DNA of 8,595 nucleotides from contig CAZFIM010000096.1 of the NCBI GenBank assembly GCA_964519615.1, forward strand, positions 1-8,595, given 5' to 3'. Within the stretch, counting starts at the first letter, position 1, and each line of letters starts with the position of its first letter. Below, piece by piece: positions 1-6,069 of this stretch. Position numbers and translations under genes: made by a program. The notes beneath the pieces were generated by a model, which saw only the letters and a program-made list of their open reading frames with translations, was not told the DNA's origin and ran no database searches. The DNA comes from CAZFIM01 sp964519615 (GTDB taxonomy: Bacteria > Chloroflexota > Dehalococcoidia > GIF9 > UBA5629).

Positions 1-608
1 TGTTCAGCCATTTTACTCTCTTAATTTTGCCTTTGTCTTAATGGGGAGCAGTATACTTCAGCAGCTAATGCAGTTTAGATTTTTATGAAACTTGTAGGCT
101 GTTAAAAAGTGTATGTACATTGGTAAGACAGGATATACTACAAGTAATTTGTCTGATGATATTCCGCGGGATTATTGCCAACCGGCAGTTTATCGAATAT
201 AAATGAAAAGAACGGCAATATCAATTGTAATATTATATCGTTTATATCCAATATCAACTGTTATATACATTTTCAAAAAGTACTTTTGTCCTGTTCTTAA
301 TGTGACCTACGGGCTATTTACTCTTTTATATGTGTGGCGGATACTGTATAAGAGTAAAGAAGTTGAATCTTTTCAATTTTGCTTGCCAAGGAACAGCATA
401 TATACTAATCCACATATAAATGACTTTGGAAAAATAACCGCATCATGATTATATATTCAGTATATGGTTGAAAATCTGGTTATCAGGTTACTTTGCGGAG
501 GAAAGGGTGAGCATATTATAATTTAAAAATGGATTGTATATGTTTGATCTTAATTCAAGATGCATATTGTAGCGCGTAAGAAAATTAACATTTAAAGGAG
601 TATATATT
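1..608. other. Gene-free stretch left of the zinc-finger gene
   Basis: I see no supportable gene here. The longest open frame (203-448, +) has no ribosome binding site and no recognisable protein pattern. A possible promoter for the 609 gene lies at its right end (493-522). Minor palindromes are ATGTACAT near 114 and TGCC-aacc-GGCA near 176-187, both too short to mean much. The stretch is AT-rich like the other intergenic parts of the window. The left edge may touch the start of a leftward gene: an ATG on the - strand at 11-9 leaves only three codons, which cannot be judged. Confidence 0.5.
493..522 (+). promoter_or_regulatory. Possible sigma-A promoter for the RING-like gene
   Basis: A perfect TATAAT lies at 517-522. 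TTGCGG at 493-498 matches TTGACA in the first three bases, with an 18-bp spacer. The start point would be near 529, giving a leader of about 80 nt before the GTG at 609. A small hairpin (ATCTT-aattc-AAGAT) lies within that leader. The -10 is convincing and the -35 is weak. AT-rich DNA gives such matches by chance. Confidence 0.35.
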
Positions 609-833
609 GTGAAGTGCAGTGCATGCGGCAAGGTATTATTTGCGGGAAGAGCTGTAATCCGCTGCTCTTGTGGAGTTTATGTTCACTCCGGATGCTGGGA
701 GAACCATGTTGTTGAAGCGCATCAACCTGATTATATAATTGGTACTCTTACTCTTGATGGAGACTTTGAACCGCGGAAACCTGAACCTGCAGAGATTTTT
801 GAGGAAGAAAAGCAAGAAGTTTCAGCGGAGTAA
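609..833 (+). CDS. Small RING/PHD-like treble-clef zinc-binding protein, 74 aa
   Basis: The function is not recognised. The first half carries a dense set of metal ligands in cross-brace order: C3 and C6 (CSAC), C19 and C21 (CSC), H26 and C29 (HSGCW), with H33 and H38 following. This resembles RING, PHD and B-box type treble-clef domains, and small RING-like proteins are known in prokaryotes. The ligand set is enough for two zinc ions, which is inference. The second half (about residues 50-74) is acidic, rich in Pro, Glu and Lys, and probably disordered. There is no signal peptide or membrane segment, so it should be cytoplasmic. The GTG start at 609 is supported by AAAGGAG at 594-600, 8 nt upstream, and by the conserved-looking Cys motif beginning at residue 3. 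The next gene, 248 nt downstream on the same strand, also encodes a zinc-ribbon protein. Possible roles are protein-protein interaction or metal binding. I see no evidence for ubiquitin-like ligase activity. Confidence 0.8.
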   Translation: MKCSACGKVLFAGRAVIRCSCGVYVHSGCWENHVVEAHQPDYIIGTLTLDGDFEPRKPEPAEIFEEEKQEVSAE

Positions 834-935
834 GCTCTGTTTTCTTCAGACGGTAAGATTACAGTTGATTGGGTTTCGCCTGTAAACAGATCAGGTAATC
901 ATATATTATCTTAAAATCTTAAAGGATAATTACGC

Positions 936-966
936 TGATTCTGGTATTATTGTTGTTTCAGAATCA
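936..966 (+). repeat. 8-bp perfect inverted repeat between the two zinc-protein genes
   Basis: TGATTCTG (936-943) and CAGAATCA (959-966) are perfect reverse complements around a 15-nt AT-rich loop. No T-tract follows on the + strand, so it is not a standard intrinsic terminator. It lies about 100 nt after the RING-like gene and just ahead of the possible promoter at 988-1016. It could be an operator or a mRNA 3' hairpin. The same intergenic stretch holds weaker pairings further left: GATTAC 857-862 with GTAATC 895-900, and TTACAG 859-864 with CTGTAA 880-885. Confidence 0.35.
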
Positions 967-987
967 TGGGATCGATGGTCCTTACTA

Positions 988-1016
988 TTGACACATATAT
1001 CGAAGATAATTATTTC
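988..1016 (+). promoter_or_regulatory. Possible promoter for the zinc-ribbon/OB-fold gene
   Basis: A consensus -35 TTGACA lies at 988-993. After a 17-bp spacer comes TATTTC (1011-1016), a poor -10 that matches only TAT. Transcription would begin near 1023, about 60 nt before the ATG at 1082. The perfect -35 and the correct distance argue for it, and the weak -10 argues against. Confidence 0.33.
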
Positions 1017-1081
1017 CGGATATTTGTGTTATGTATGACGGAGAGCCCAAATGACGATATTGTTCTGCTAAAGGTTCAGGT

Positions 1082-1804
1082 ATGACTCAGACAATAGAAT
1101 GTTATAAATGCGGTGCCCAAAATGAGTTCGGACAGCGTTTTTGTACTGTGTGCGGGGAGAAATTTTTCTACCGTTGTCCGCAATGTAATGAGGTTATTGA
1201 ACATGGGAGCAAGTCCTGTACTAGTTGTGGTGTCAAATTAGATTGGGGTATAGAAAAACAAGTAATATCCGCAACCGAAAATAATGAACAGGATGAGGCA
1301 TCGGATACCGGGATAGATTCTGATAGACGGTTTAACCGAAAAACACACAGAAAAATTCCATGGGTGGCGGTATTCATTACCATCATAGTTTGTATAGCCG
1401 CAGTGTTTGCTATTGATACTTATATGCGGGAAAAAGCTCCAATGCATGTTTCTCATAAAGAGCAAAGTGAAGCAGCTGCAGATATTGATCTGCAGATAAC
1501 GGCTGAGGAGTTGAGCAGGGAATATATGGATGATGATGATATGGCTGATGCGAAGTATCACGGCAAGATTCTTAGCGTAACCGGAAAAATTACCAGCATC
1601 AGTAAAAATCTTGTCGGTACGTATTTTGTGAAGTTATCGGGCGGTACTATTGCTGATATACAAATCCAGTGTATTTTTGATAAGAACTCCAACGCACAGC
1701 TAGAATCGCTCGATGTAGATGAGACAGTTACCATTCAGGGTATGTGCGATGGTGCACAAGCTGTTGTCAAGTTAATCAATTGCGAGATACCTGTGATACC
1801 TTAA
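1082..1804 (+). CDS. Double zinc-ribbon membrane protein with tRNA_anti-like OB-fold domain, 240 aa
   Basis: Three parts are visible. Residues 7-49 form two tandem zinc ribbons, each CxxC-x10-CxxC: C7, C10, C21, C24, then C32, C35, C46, C49. After a charged linker, residues 93-111 form a single hydrophobic membrane segment. Residues about 139-237 match the tRNA_anti-like OB-fold family (PF12869 type), with the typical run AD.KY.GK...VTG.I at 156-170, a C-F pair near 197-199 and VTIQG near 216-220. No signal peptide precedes the ribbons. They are therefore expected in the cytoplasm and the OB domain outside, which is inference from topology. Bacillota commonly encode such ribbon-helix-extracellular proteins, and their roles are mostly unknown. 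Despite the family name, tRNA binding is not implied. The start is ATG 1082 with a modest AAGG at 1071-1074; no longer in-frame start fits. The gene stands alone, 203 nt before the ytxG-like operon. Confidence 0.82.
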   Translation: MTQTIECYKCGAQNEFGQRFCTVCGEKFFYRCPQCNEVIEHGSKSCTSCGVKLDWGIEKQVISATENNEQDEASDTGIDSDRRFNRKTHRKIPWVAVFITIIVCIAAVFAIDTYMREKAPMHVSHKEQSEAAADIDLQITAEELSREYMDDDDMADAKYHGKILSVTGKITSISKNLVGTYFVKLSGGTIADIQIQCIFDKNSNAQLESLDVDETVTIQGMCDGAQAVVKLINCEIPVIP

Positions 1805-1915
1805 TGTATATTACAAATTAAGTAGACATAATATATTAGCCTTCTCCATGTTGGTCTTTATGAATATCGCAGGTTATCCTTTTTTCCACGAAATGCCAGT
1901 CACTTTAGCAGAGCT

Positions 1916-1944
1916 TTGTGATATAGTGTATATATGGTTATTAT
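1916..1944 (+). promoter_or_regulatory. Probable sigma-A promoter of the ytxG-ytxH-AI-2E operon
   Basis: TTGTGA (1916-1921) is followed after exactly 17 bp by TATTAT (1939-1944). Four of six -35 bases and five of six -10 bases match consensus. Transcription would start near 1951, giving a leader of about 57 nt that contains the strong AAGGAGG site. In Bacillus subtilis the related ytxGHJ genes are stress-controlled, but I do not see a clear sigma-B type promoter here. Confidence 0.5.
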
Positions 1945-2007
1945 CTGAGCGAAGCTGACTTTGGGGATGTGCTTGCGATAGAATAGTATAAAAAGGAGGC
2001 GATATTC

Positions 2008-2316
2008 ATGGGAATAGAATGGTTCAGGGATTTGGTAATTTGTATCTATGGTATTGTTGGAATAATTGTCTGCATTACCTTTGCTGTAATTATCTATTTA
2101 TTGTACCAAAAGATAAAACGTATATTATCCAGAATCGAAGATATGCAAAAGGGTGTACAGGGGATCGTAAATGACGTTAAAAACGAGATTGCCAGCGTAA
2201 AAGAAGAAGTGATGAGCCCTCTTGTACAGGTTCTAGCCGTTTTTCATGGCATAAAGCAGGGCTATGGAATGGTTTCAAAAATGTTTAAAAAGGAGCAAGG
2301 AGCACATAATGACTGA
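2008..2316 (+). CDS. YtxG/DUF948-like membrane-anchored coiled-coil protein, 102 aa
   Basis: An N-terminal membrane helix (about residues 9-33) is followed by a heptad-like helical stretch (about 36-68, with IKRIL, IEDMQ, VNDVKNEIASVKEE). The C-terminal part, PLVQVLAVFHGIKQGYGM (71-88), resembles the end of DUF948 proteins. Such proteins sit next to YtxH in many Bacillota (YtxG in Bacillus subtilis). The long helix probably lies in the cytoplasm, anchored by the N-terminal segment. The molecular role is unknown; in the Bacillus relatives these are general-stress genes. The start is secure: AAGGAGG at 1993-1999 lies 8 nt before ATG 2008. The reading frame overlaps the next gene by 8 nt (ATG at 2309, stop TGA at 2314-2316), which suggests translational coupling. 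The assignment rests on topology, the C-terminal motif and the neighbouring ytxH, so the family is likely rather than certain. Confidence 0.78.
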   Translation: MGIEWFRDLVICIYGIVGIIVCITFAVIIYLLYQKIKRILSRIEDMQKGVQGIVNDVKNEIASVKEEVMSPLVQVLAVFHGIKQGYGMVSKMFKKEQGAHND

Positions 2317-2527
2317 TAGCAATGAGGGGAGGTTTTTCACCGGATTTATCTTTGGCGCTGTTATTGGTTTGGTGACAGGCCTTCTTTATGCCCCTCGCTC
2401 TGGAGCTGAGATACGCGGCATAATTAAAGAAAAAGCGGATTTAGTCCGTATCAAGGCAGATGAAGTGGCTCAAAAAATTCAATCTACCGCAGAAGAATTA
2501 CAACAGCAAGTACATAAATTCCAATAA
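2309..2527 (+). CDS. ytxH: YtxH domain protein, 72 aa
   Basis: This is a short YtxH-family protein. A glycine-rich membrane helix (about residues 10-28, FTGFIFGAVIGLVTGLLY) runs straight into the family signature APRSGAEIR (28-36). An amphipathic, coiled-coil-prone tail follows (about 40-70, with repeated KAD and EELQQQV elements). Known YtxH proteins are small membrane-anchored stress-related proteins of unclear mechanism, usually next to DUF948 proteins, as here. I place the start at ATG 2309, not at an earlier in-frame ATG (2264). AAGGAG at 2297-2302 sits 6 nt ahead of it, and the protein then begins just before the family domain. The start lies inside the end of the preceding gene. A 53-nt gap separates it from the transporter gene downstream, and no terminator is visible there, so the three genes should be co-transcribed. 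Confidence 0.88.
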   Translation: MTDSNEGRFFTGFIFGAVIGLVTGLLYAPRSGAEIRGIIKEKADLVRIKADEVAQKIQSTAEELQQQVHKFQ

Positions 2528-2580
2528 CAAAGTATTACAAAATGTTCCAGAGGAGATAATAGCTCTCGAACGAGGTTATC

Positions 2581-3693
2581 TTGCCGTCAAAAGAAAGCAT
2601 CTTTACGCGAAACAAAGCTCTAATTTTCACCGTTATCGCTTTTGCTATTGTTTTTTGCGCGTTCTTTATTTTAAGAGGAATTATTTTCCCTTTTGTTGTT
2701 GGTCTAATTATTGCTTATCTGGTACATCCGCTCATTATTTGGATCGAATCTAAACTACCTTACAGAGGACATTATCTGAGTACAAAAAGAATCTCTCTCA
2801 TTGTTTTAATCTTTGTTGTGGTTCTTGTTGTGGTAGGCCTTTTTATTTTTTATATGGTTACGGCTGTTTCAGATTCGTTCATGAAATTGATCTATAATGC
2901 TCCTAATTATATTACCAGAGGTCTTGGCTATCTTACTGACTGGTTTGAATCCTTCCGTTATTTGTTACCAGGCGGCTGGCAGGTGGAAATTGACCAGTAT
3001 ATCCAGGAAATAGGCACTAGAATTGGCGGTGCTATCAAGAGCTCATTTTTAAATGCGCTGGGATTTCTACCAACTACGATTAATTTTTTGCTCGGTTTGG
3101 TATCACTTCCAATTTTCCTTTTTTTTATTTTAAAAGATTCAAAAAAGCTTCATGACGGCTTCTATGCTCTTATACCTTCTGCATTATCGGTTCATACCAA
3201 AAATATCGTATCTCTCATTGACCAAATAATCGGCCGCTACATCAGGGCTCAACTTTTCCTTGGTTTGGCGGTTGGTTGTCTGGTGTTTATGGGCCTTCTA
3301 ATTTTAGGAATTCCTTTAGCACCTGCTCTGGCTGTATTGGCTGGATTGACCGAGTTAATTCCCGTATTGGGTCCATGGATCGGAGGGGCGGTTGGCGTCA
3401 TCATAACTCTTGCGACTGTACCGGAAAAGACCATATGGGTGGCAATAGTCTACATCGCTGTCCAGCAGTTGGAAAATGCGTTTCTGGTACCCAGAATACA
3501 GGGGGGTATATTGCATATTAATCCTGCCGTTTTAATTGTGTTGATAGTAATAGGGGCTTATCTGGCAGGTATCTGGGGAATTATTCTCATTGCTCCATTA
3601 ACCGCAACGCTGGTAGCTATATACAACTACATACGCCAAAATGTGAAAACCGCAGAGAATGCATCTGAAACAATGCAGAATGAGCTGCAATAA
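2581..3693 (+). CDS. AI-2E family transporter (TqsA/PerM-like membrane protein), 370 aa
   Basis: The protein has the layout of the AI-2E transporter family (formerly UPF0118). Hydrophobic segments lie near 13-32, 34-52 and 70-94. A soluble stretch follows (about 96-160), then segments near 161-185, 219-243, 245-280, 284-300 and 312-345. Family motifs are visible: GRYIRAQLFLGL (218-229), PVLGPWIGGAVG (261-272), ENAFLVPRIQGG (298-309) and the end GIWGIILIAPLTATLVAIYN (330-349). Length is normal for the family. Characterised members export autoinducer-2 or move Na+ or Li+ against protons, and the substrate here cannot be told from sequence. The start is TTG 2581: two in-frame stops at 2557-2562 rule out a longer form, no ATG lies near the N terminus, and GAGG at 2572-2575 is 5 nt upstream. 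It is the third gene of the ytxG-ytxH operon. The gene ends 69 nt from a convergent gene, with no clear terminator between them. Confidence 0.92.
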   Translation: MPSKESIFTRNKALIFTVIAFAIVFCAFFILRGIIFPFVVGLIIAYLVHPLIIWIESKLPYRGHYLSTKRISLIVLIFVVVLVVVGLFIFYMVTAVSDSFMKLIYNAPNYITRGLGYLTDWFESFRYLLPGGWQVEIDQYIQEIGTRIGGAIKSSFLNALGFLPTTINFLLGLVSLPIFLFFILKDSKKLHDGFYALIPSALSVHTKNIVSLIDQIIGRYIRAQLFLGLAVGCLVFMGLLILGIPLAPALAVLAGLTELIPVLGPWIGGAVGVIITLATVPEKTIWVAIVYIAVQQLENAFLVPRIQGGILHINPAVLIVLIVIGAYLAGIWGIILIAPLTATLVAIYNYIRQNVKTAENASETMQNELQ

Positions 3694-3762
3694 CGGCGTA
3701 TCTCGCAGTTAATAAAGAGCAAGAGTAGCAGTGTCCCTATATTATTACCGAATTAATGGTTA

Positions 3763-5715
3763 TCAGTATTGAAGTTCCTGCATATCTTTGTAAAGGTCTA
3801 GTGACTGCGGATTGGCAAGGGCATCTTTGTTAGTAACTGGTCTACCGTGAATGATATTCCAGACTGCAATTTCCACCTTTTTCATATTAATTGTATAAGG
3901 GATGTCCTTGACAGGTATTATTTTGGATGGTACATGACGGGGTGTTGCATTCTGTCTAATGGTTGTTCTAATTTTGTTTACAAGCTCATCATTAAATTCT
4001 GTATTGGGCTTTAATTTAATAAAAAGAATAATGCGTACATCATTTTGCCAATCCTGGCCTATTACCAGACTGTCTTCTATTTCTCCAATGTTCTCTACTT
4101 GCCGGTAGATTTCAGCTGTTCCGATGCGTACACCTCCGGGATTAAGAGTAGCATCAGACCGCCCGTACATTATTACTCCATTGTTTTCTGTTATCTCAGC
4201 AAAATCGCCGTGTCGCCATACACCGGGATAGACATCGAAATATGCGTTATGGTATCGTTGTCCATCAGGATCATTCCAAAAGTGAAGAGGCATGGGGGGT
4301 GCTGGAGCAGTAATAACGAGTTCTCCTTTTTGCTGTTTAACGGGTTTTCCGTATTCGTCGAAAATCTCCATTTTCATACCGAGTCCACGTTTTTGGATTT
4401 CACCTGCATAAACCGGTGATATAGGGCTGCCCAGGCACCAGCAGCCGTTAATATCAGATCCGCCCGATATGGAAGAAAGCTGCAAATCCTTTTTGATCTC
4501 ACGGTAAACGAATTCAAAACTCTCTACAGAAAGAGGTGAACCGGTAGAAAGCACAGCTTTAAGTTTACTCAGATCGAAATTACTGCCAGGCTTATGCCCT
4601 CGTTTTTCAAGCTCATCAAGATATTTAGCGCTGGTACCGAACACAGTTATTTGCTCGTCCTGTGCCAATTGCCAGAGTACATTCCCATCAGGATAAAATG
4701 GAGACCCATCAAAAAGTACCACTGTTGCTCCGAGTGCAAGAGAGCACACCAGCCAGTTCCACATCATCCATCCGCTGGTAGTAAAATAGAAGACGGTGTC
4801 GTCTCTTGTGACATCAGTATGGAGAAAATGTTCTTTTAACTGATTAATCAGTACACCTGCAGTGCTCTGGACCATACATTTTGGCAGGCCGGTAGTCCCT
4901 GAGGTAAACATTATATAGAGAGGGTGGTCAGGTTCTACATATTCAAAATTTATAGTAAGGCCGGATTTCTGTGATATAAAATTATCCCAATAAACAGAAT
5001 TGGGAATAGTCCTGATGTCTATTTCTTTATCAGTATTAGGAACGACAATGACCTTTTGGATTGATGGGAGATCATTAATAATGCCTTCCACACGTTCTAT
5101 GGAATCGAATGTCTTGCCATTATAATAATAGCCGTTTGCGGTAAAGAGCACTTTAGGCTTAATTTGTCCAAAGCGATCCAGCACCCCTTTAATGCCAAAA
5201 TCGGGAGAGCAGGATGACCAGACGGCGCCAATGCTGGTTGTTGCCAACATTGCAATTACCGTTTCGATCATATTTGGCATGAAACCGACGACTCTATCCC
5301 CTTTTGTTACACCACATTCGCGCAGCGATTGTGCCAGACGAGCGGTGCTGTCATATATTTCAGAAAATGTTATTCTGCGAGAATTTCCTGTTTCACTTTT
5401 AAATACAATCGCTGTTTTATTATCATTGTATTTAAGCAGATTCTCAGCAAAATTCATTCTGGAGCCAAGGAACCATTTTGCGCCTGGAAGCTTGCTTGCA
5501 TCATCAACTACCTGTTCATATTTCTTCGAGGCTTTTATATTAAGTAAGTTCCACATCTCTGCCCAAAATTGAGGGATATTATCAATTGTCCACTCATATA
5601 ATTCATCGTACTCTGTAAAATTCTTATGATATTTCCGGTTTATTAGTTCCATAAATCTGAATATGTTGGTTTTTTGTTTTCTCTCTCTTGATGGATTCCA
5701 CAGCATCTCAGCCAT
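3763..5715 (-). CDS. Acetoacetyl-CoA synthetase (acetoacetate-CoA ligase), 650 aa
   Basis: This is an ANL-superfamily adenylate-forming ligase that should make acetoacetyl-CoA from acetoacetate, ATP and CoA in the cytoplasm (EC 6.2.1.16). Visible parts are the ACAS N-terminal segment (about 37-60), the P-loop TSGTTGLPK (271-279), the SGGSDING element (417-424), RHGDF (501-505) with the ATP-ribose aspartate D504, and the hinge motif YGRSDATLNPGGVRIG (517-532). The C-terminal catalytic lysine is K612 in INMKKVE. The opening LWNPSRE (5-11) and the ending NPQSLDLYKDMQELQ (635-649) are typical of acetoacetyl-CoA synthetases rather than acetyl-CoA synthetases, as is the length near 650. The residues before K612 are N-M, where acetyl-CoA synthetases have S-G. 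The start ATG at 5715 is backed by GGGAGG (complement of 5724-5729), 8 nt upstream. A promoter lies about 170 nt upstream. The neighbouring CoA-transferase operon suggests a shared role in oxo-acid use. A related short oxo acid as substrate cannot be excluded. Confidence 0.92.
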   Translation of the reverse strand: MAEMLWNPSRERKQKTNIFRFMELINRKYHKNFTEYDELYEWTIDNIPQFWAEMWNLLNIKASKKYEQVVDDASKLPGAKWFLGSRMNFAENLLKYNDNKTAIVFKSETGNSRRITFSEIYDSTARLAQSLRECGVTKGDRVVGFMPNMIETVIAMLATTSIGAVWSSCSPDFGIKGVLDRFGQIKPKVLFTANGYYYNGKTFDSIERVEGIINDLPSIQKVIVVPNTDKEIDIRTIPNSVYWDNFISQKSGLTINFEYVEPDHPLYIMFTSGTTGLPKCMVQSTAGVLINQLKEHFLHTDVTRDDTVFYFTTSGWMMWNWLVCSLALGATVVLFDGSPFYPDGNVLWQLAQDEQITVFGTSAKYLDELEKRGHKPGSNFDLSKLKAVLSTGSPLSVESFEFVYREIKKDLQLSSISGGSDINGCWCLGSPISPVYAGEIQKRGLGMKMEIFDEYGKPVKQQKGELVITAPAPPMPLHFWNDPDGQRYHNAYFDVYPGVWRHGDFAEITENNGVIMYGRSDATLNPGGVRIGTAEIYRQVENIGEIEDSLVIGQDWQNDVRIILFIKLKPNTEFNDELVNKIRTTIRQNATPRHVPSKIIPVKDIPYTINMKKVEIAVWNIIHGRPVTNKDALANPQSLDLYKDMQELQY

Positions 5716-5883
5716 AACAACTACCTCCCATAAATACCGCTAATAGAGTAGAAACAGACTATATATACGCCTGGTTGATGGAAAATGAAGAACTTATACT
5801 ATTTTAACTTACACACTACTGAAAGGGAATAACCTGATGTTATCGGAAAGGGTTTTGTAGAAACTATATAAGCAGTGCAGGGT

Positions 5884-5912
5884 AATATATAAACGTATGA
5901 TGCAAAATCCAA
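5884..5912 (-). promoter_or_regulatory. Probable sigma-A promoter of the acetoacetyl-CoA synthetase gene
   Basis: On the - strand TTGGAT (complement of 5907-5912) is followed after exactly 17 bp by TATATT (complement of 5884-5889). Four of six -35 bases and five of six -10 bases match consensus. Transcription would start near 5877, giving a leader of about 160 nt before ATG 5715. A second, weaker pair closer to the gene (TTTCAG, 17 bp, TAGTAT) is also possible. I found no -24/-12 sigma-54 pattern in the gap. Confidence 0.45.
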
Positions 5913-5993
5913 CTATAGTTATTGGCTTTGCGATTGTATAGCGGATAAGTACGGGAAAAGTACAAAATGTGTTATGATGAGCATCAAAATTGG

Positions 5994-6057
5994 TTCAGGA
6001 AGAGGAACATAGGGCAATACGCATTAACTGCACTATTGCATAATCCCTCTTCCTGAA
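5994..6057 (-). terminator. Nested inverted repeat after subunit B, probable terminator
   Basis: TTCAGGAAGAGG (5994-6005) and CCTCTTCCTGAA (6046-6057) form a perfect 12-bp stem. Within the 40-nt loop a second perfect stem pairs GCAATA (6014-6019) with TATTGC (6034-6039). The structure begins 12 nt after the subunit B stop codon on the - strand, where a terminator belongs. The tract that follows on that strand (CCAATTTTGATG) has only four T residues in a row. Termination may therefore be inefficient, or the hairpin may mainly protect the mRNA 3' end. No oppositely oriented gene ends at its other side. Confidence 0.55.
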
Positions 6058-6069
6058 TTAATATTTCTG

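Larger units (their letters stand above)
5716..6069 (-). other. 354-nt gene-free gap between the CoA-transferase operon and the synthetase
   Basis: No open frame with a ribosome binding site is visible on either strand. Read leftwards from subunit B, the gap holds a nested inverted repeat (5994-6057), a sigma-A type promoter (5884-5912) and a leader of about 160 nt ending in the synthetase ribosome binding site. This arrangement suggests that the synthetase is transcribed separately from the CoA-transferase genes despite sharing their strand. Confidence 0.5.

Noticed and set aside
1..11. Possible start of a leftward gene (ATG GCT GAA on the - strand)
   Set aside because: Only three codons are inside the window and the upstream AAGAGAG is a poor ribosome binding site, so it cannot be supported.
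203..448. 81-residue open frame on + in the left gene-free stretch
   Set aside because: It has no ribosome binding site before its ATG, a composition typical of translated AT-rich non-coding DNA, and no recognisable motif.
529..579. 16-codon Cys-containing frame upstream of the RING-like gene, considered as a leader peptide
   Set aside because: It has no ribosome binding site directly ahead and no terminator/antiterminator pair behind it, so chance is the simpler explanation.
2264..2308. Upstream in-frame start for ytxH at 2264
   Set aside because: The ATG at 2309 has AAGGAG at ideal spacing, and the extra residues do not look like the family.
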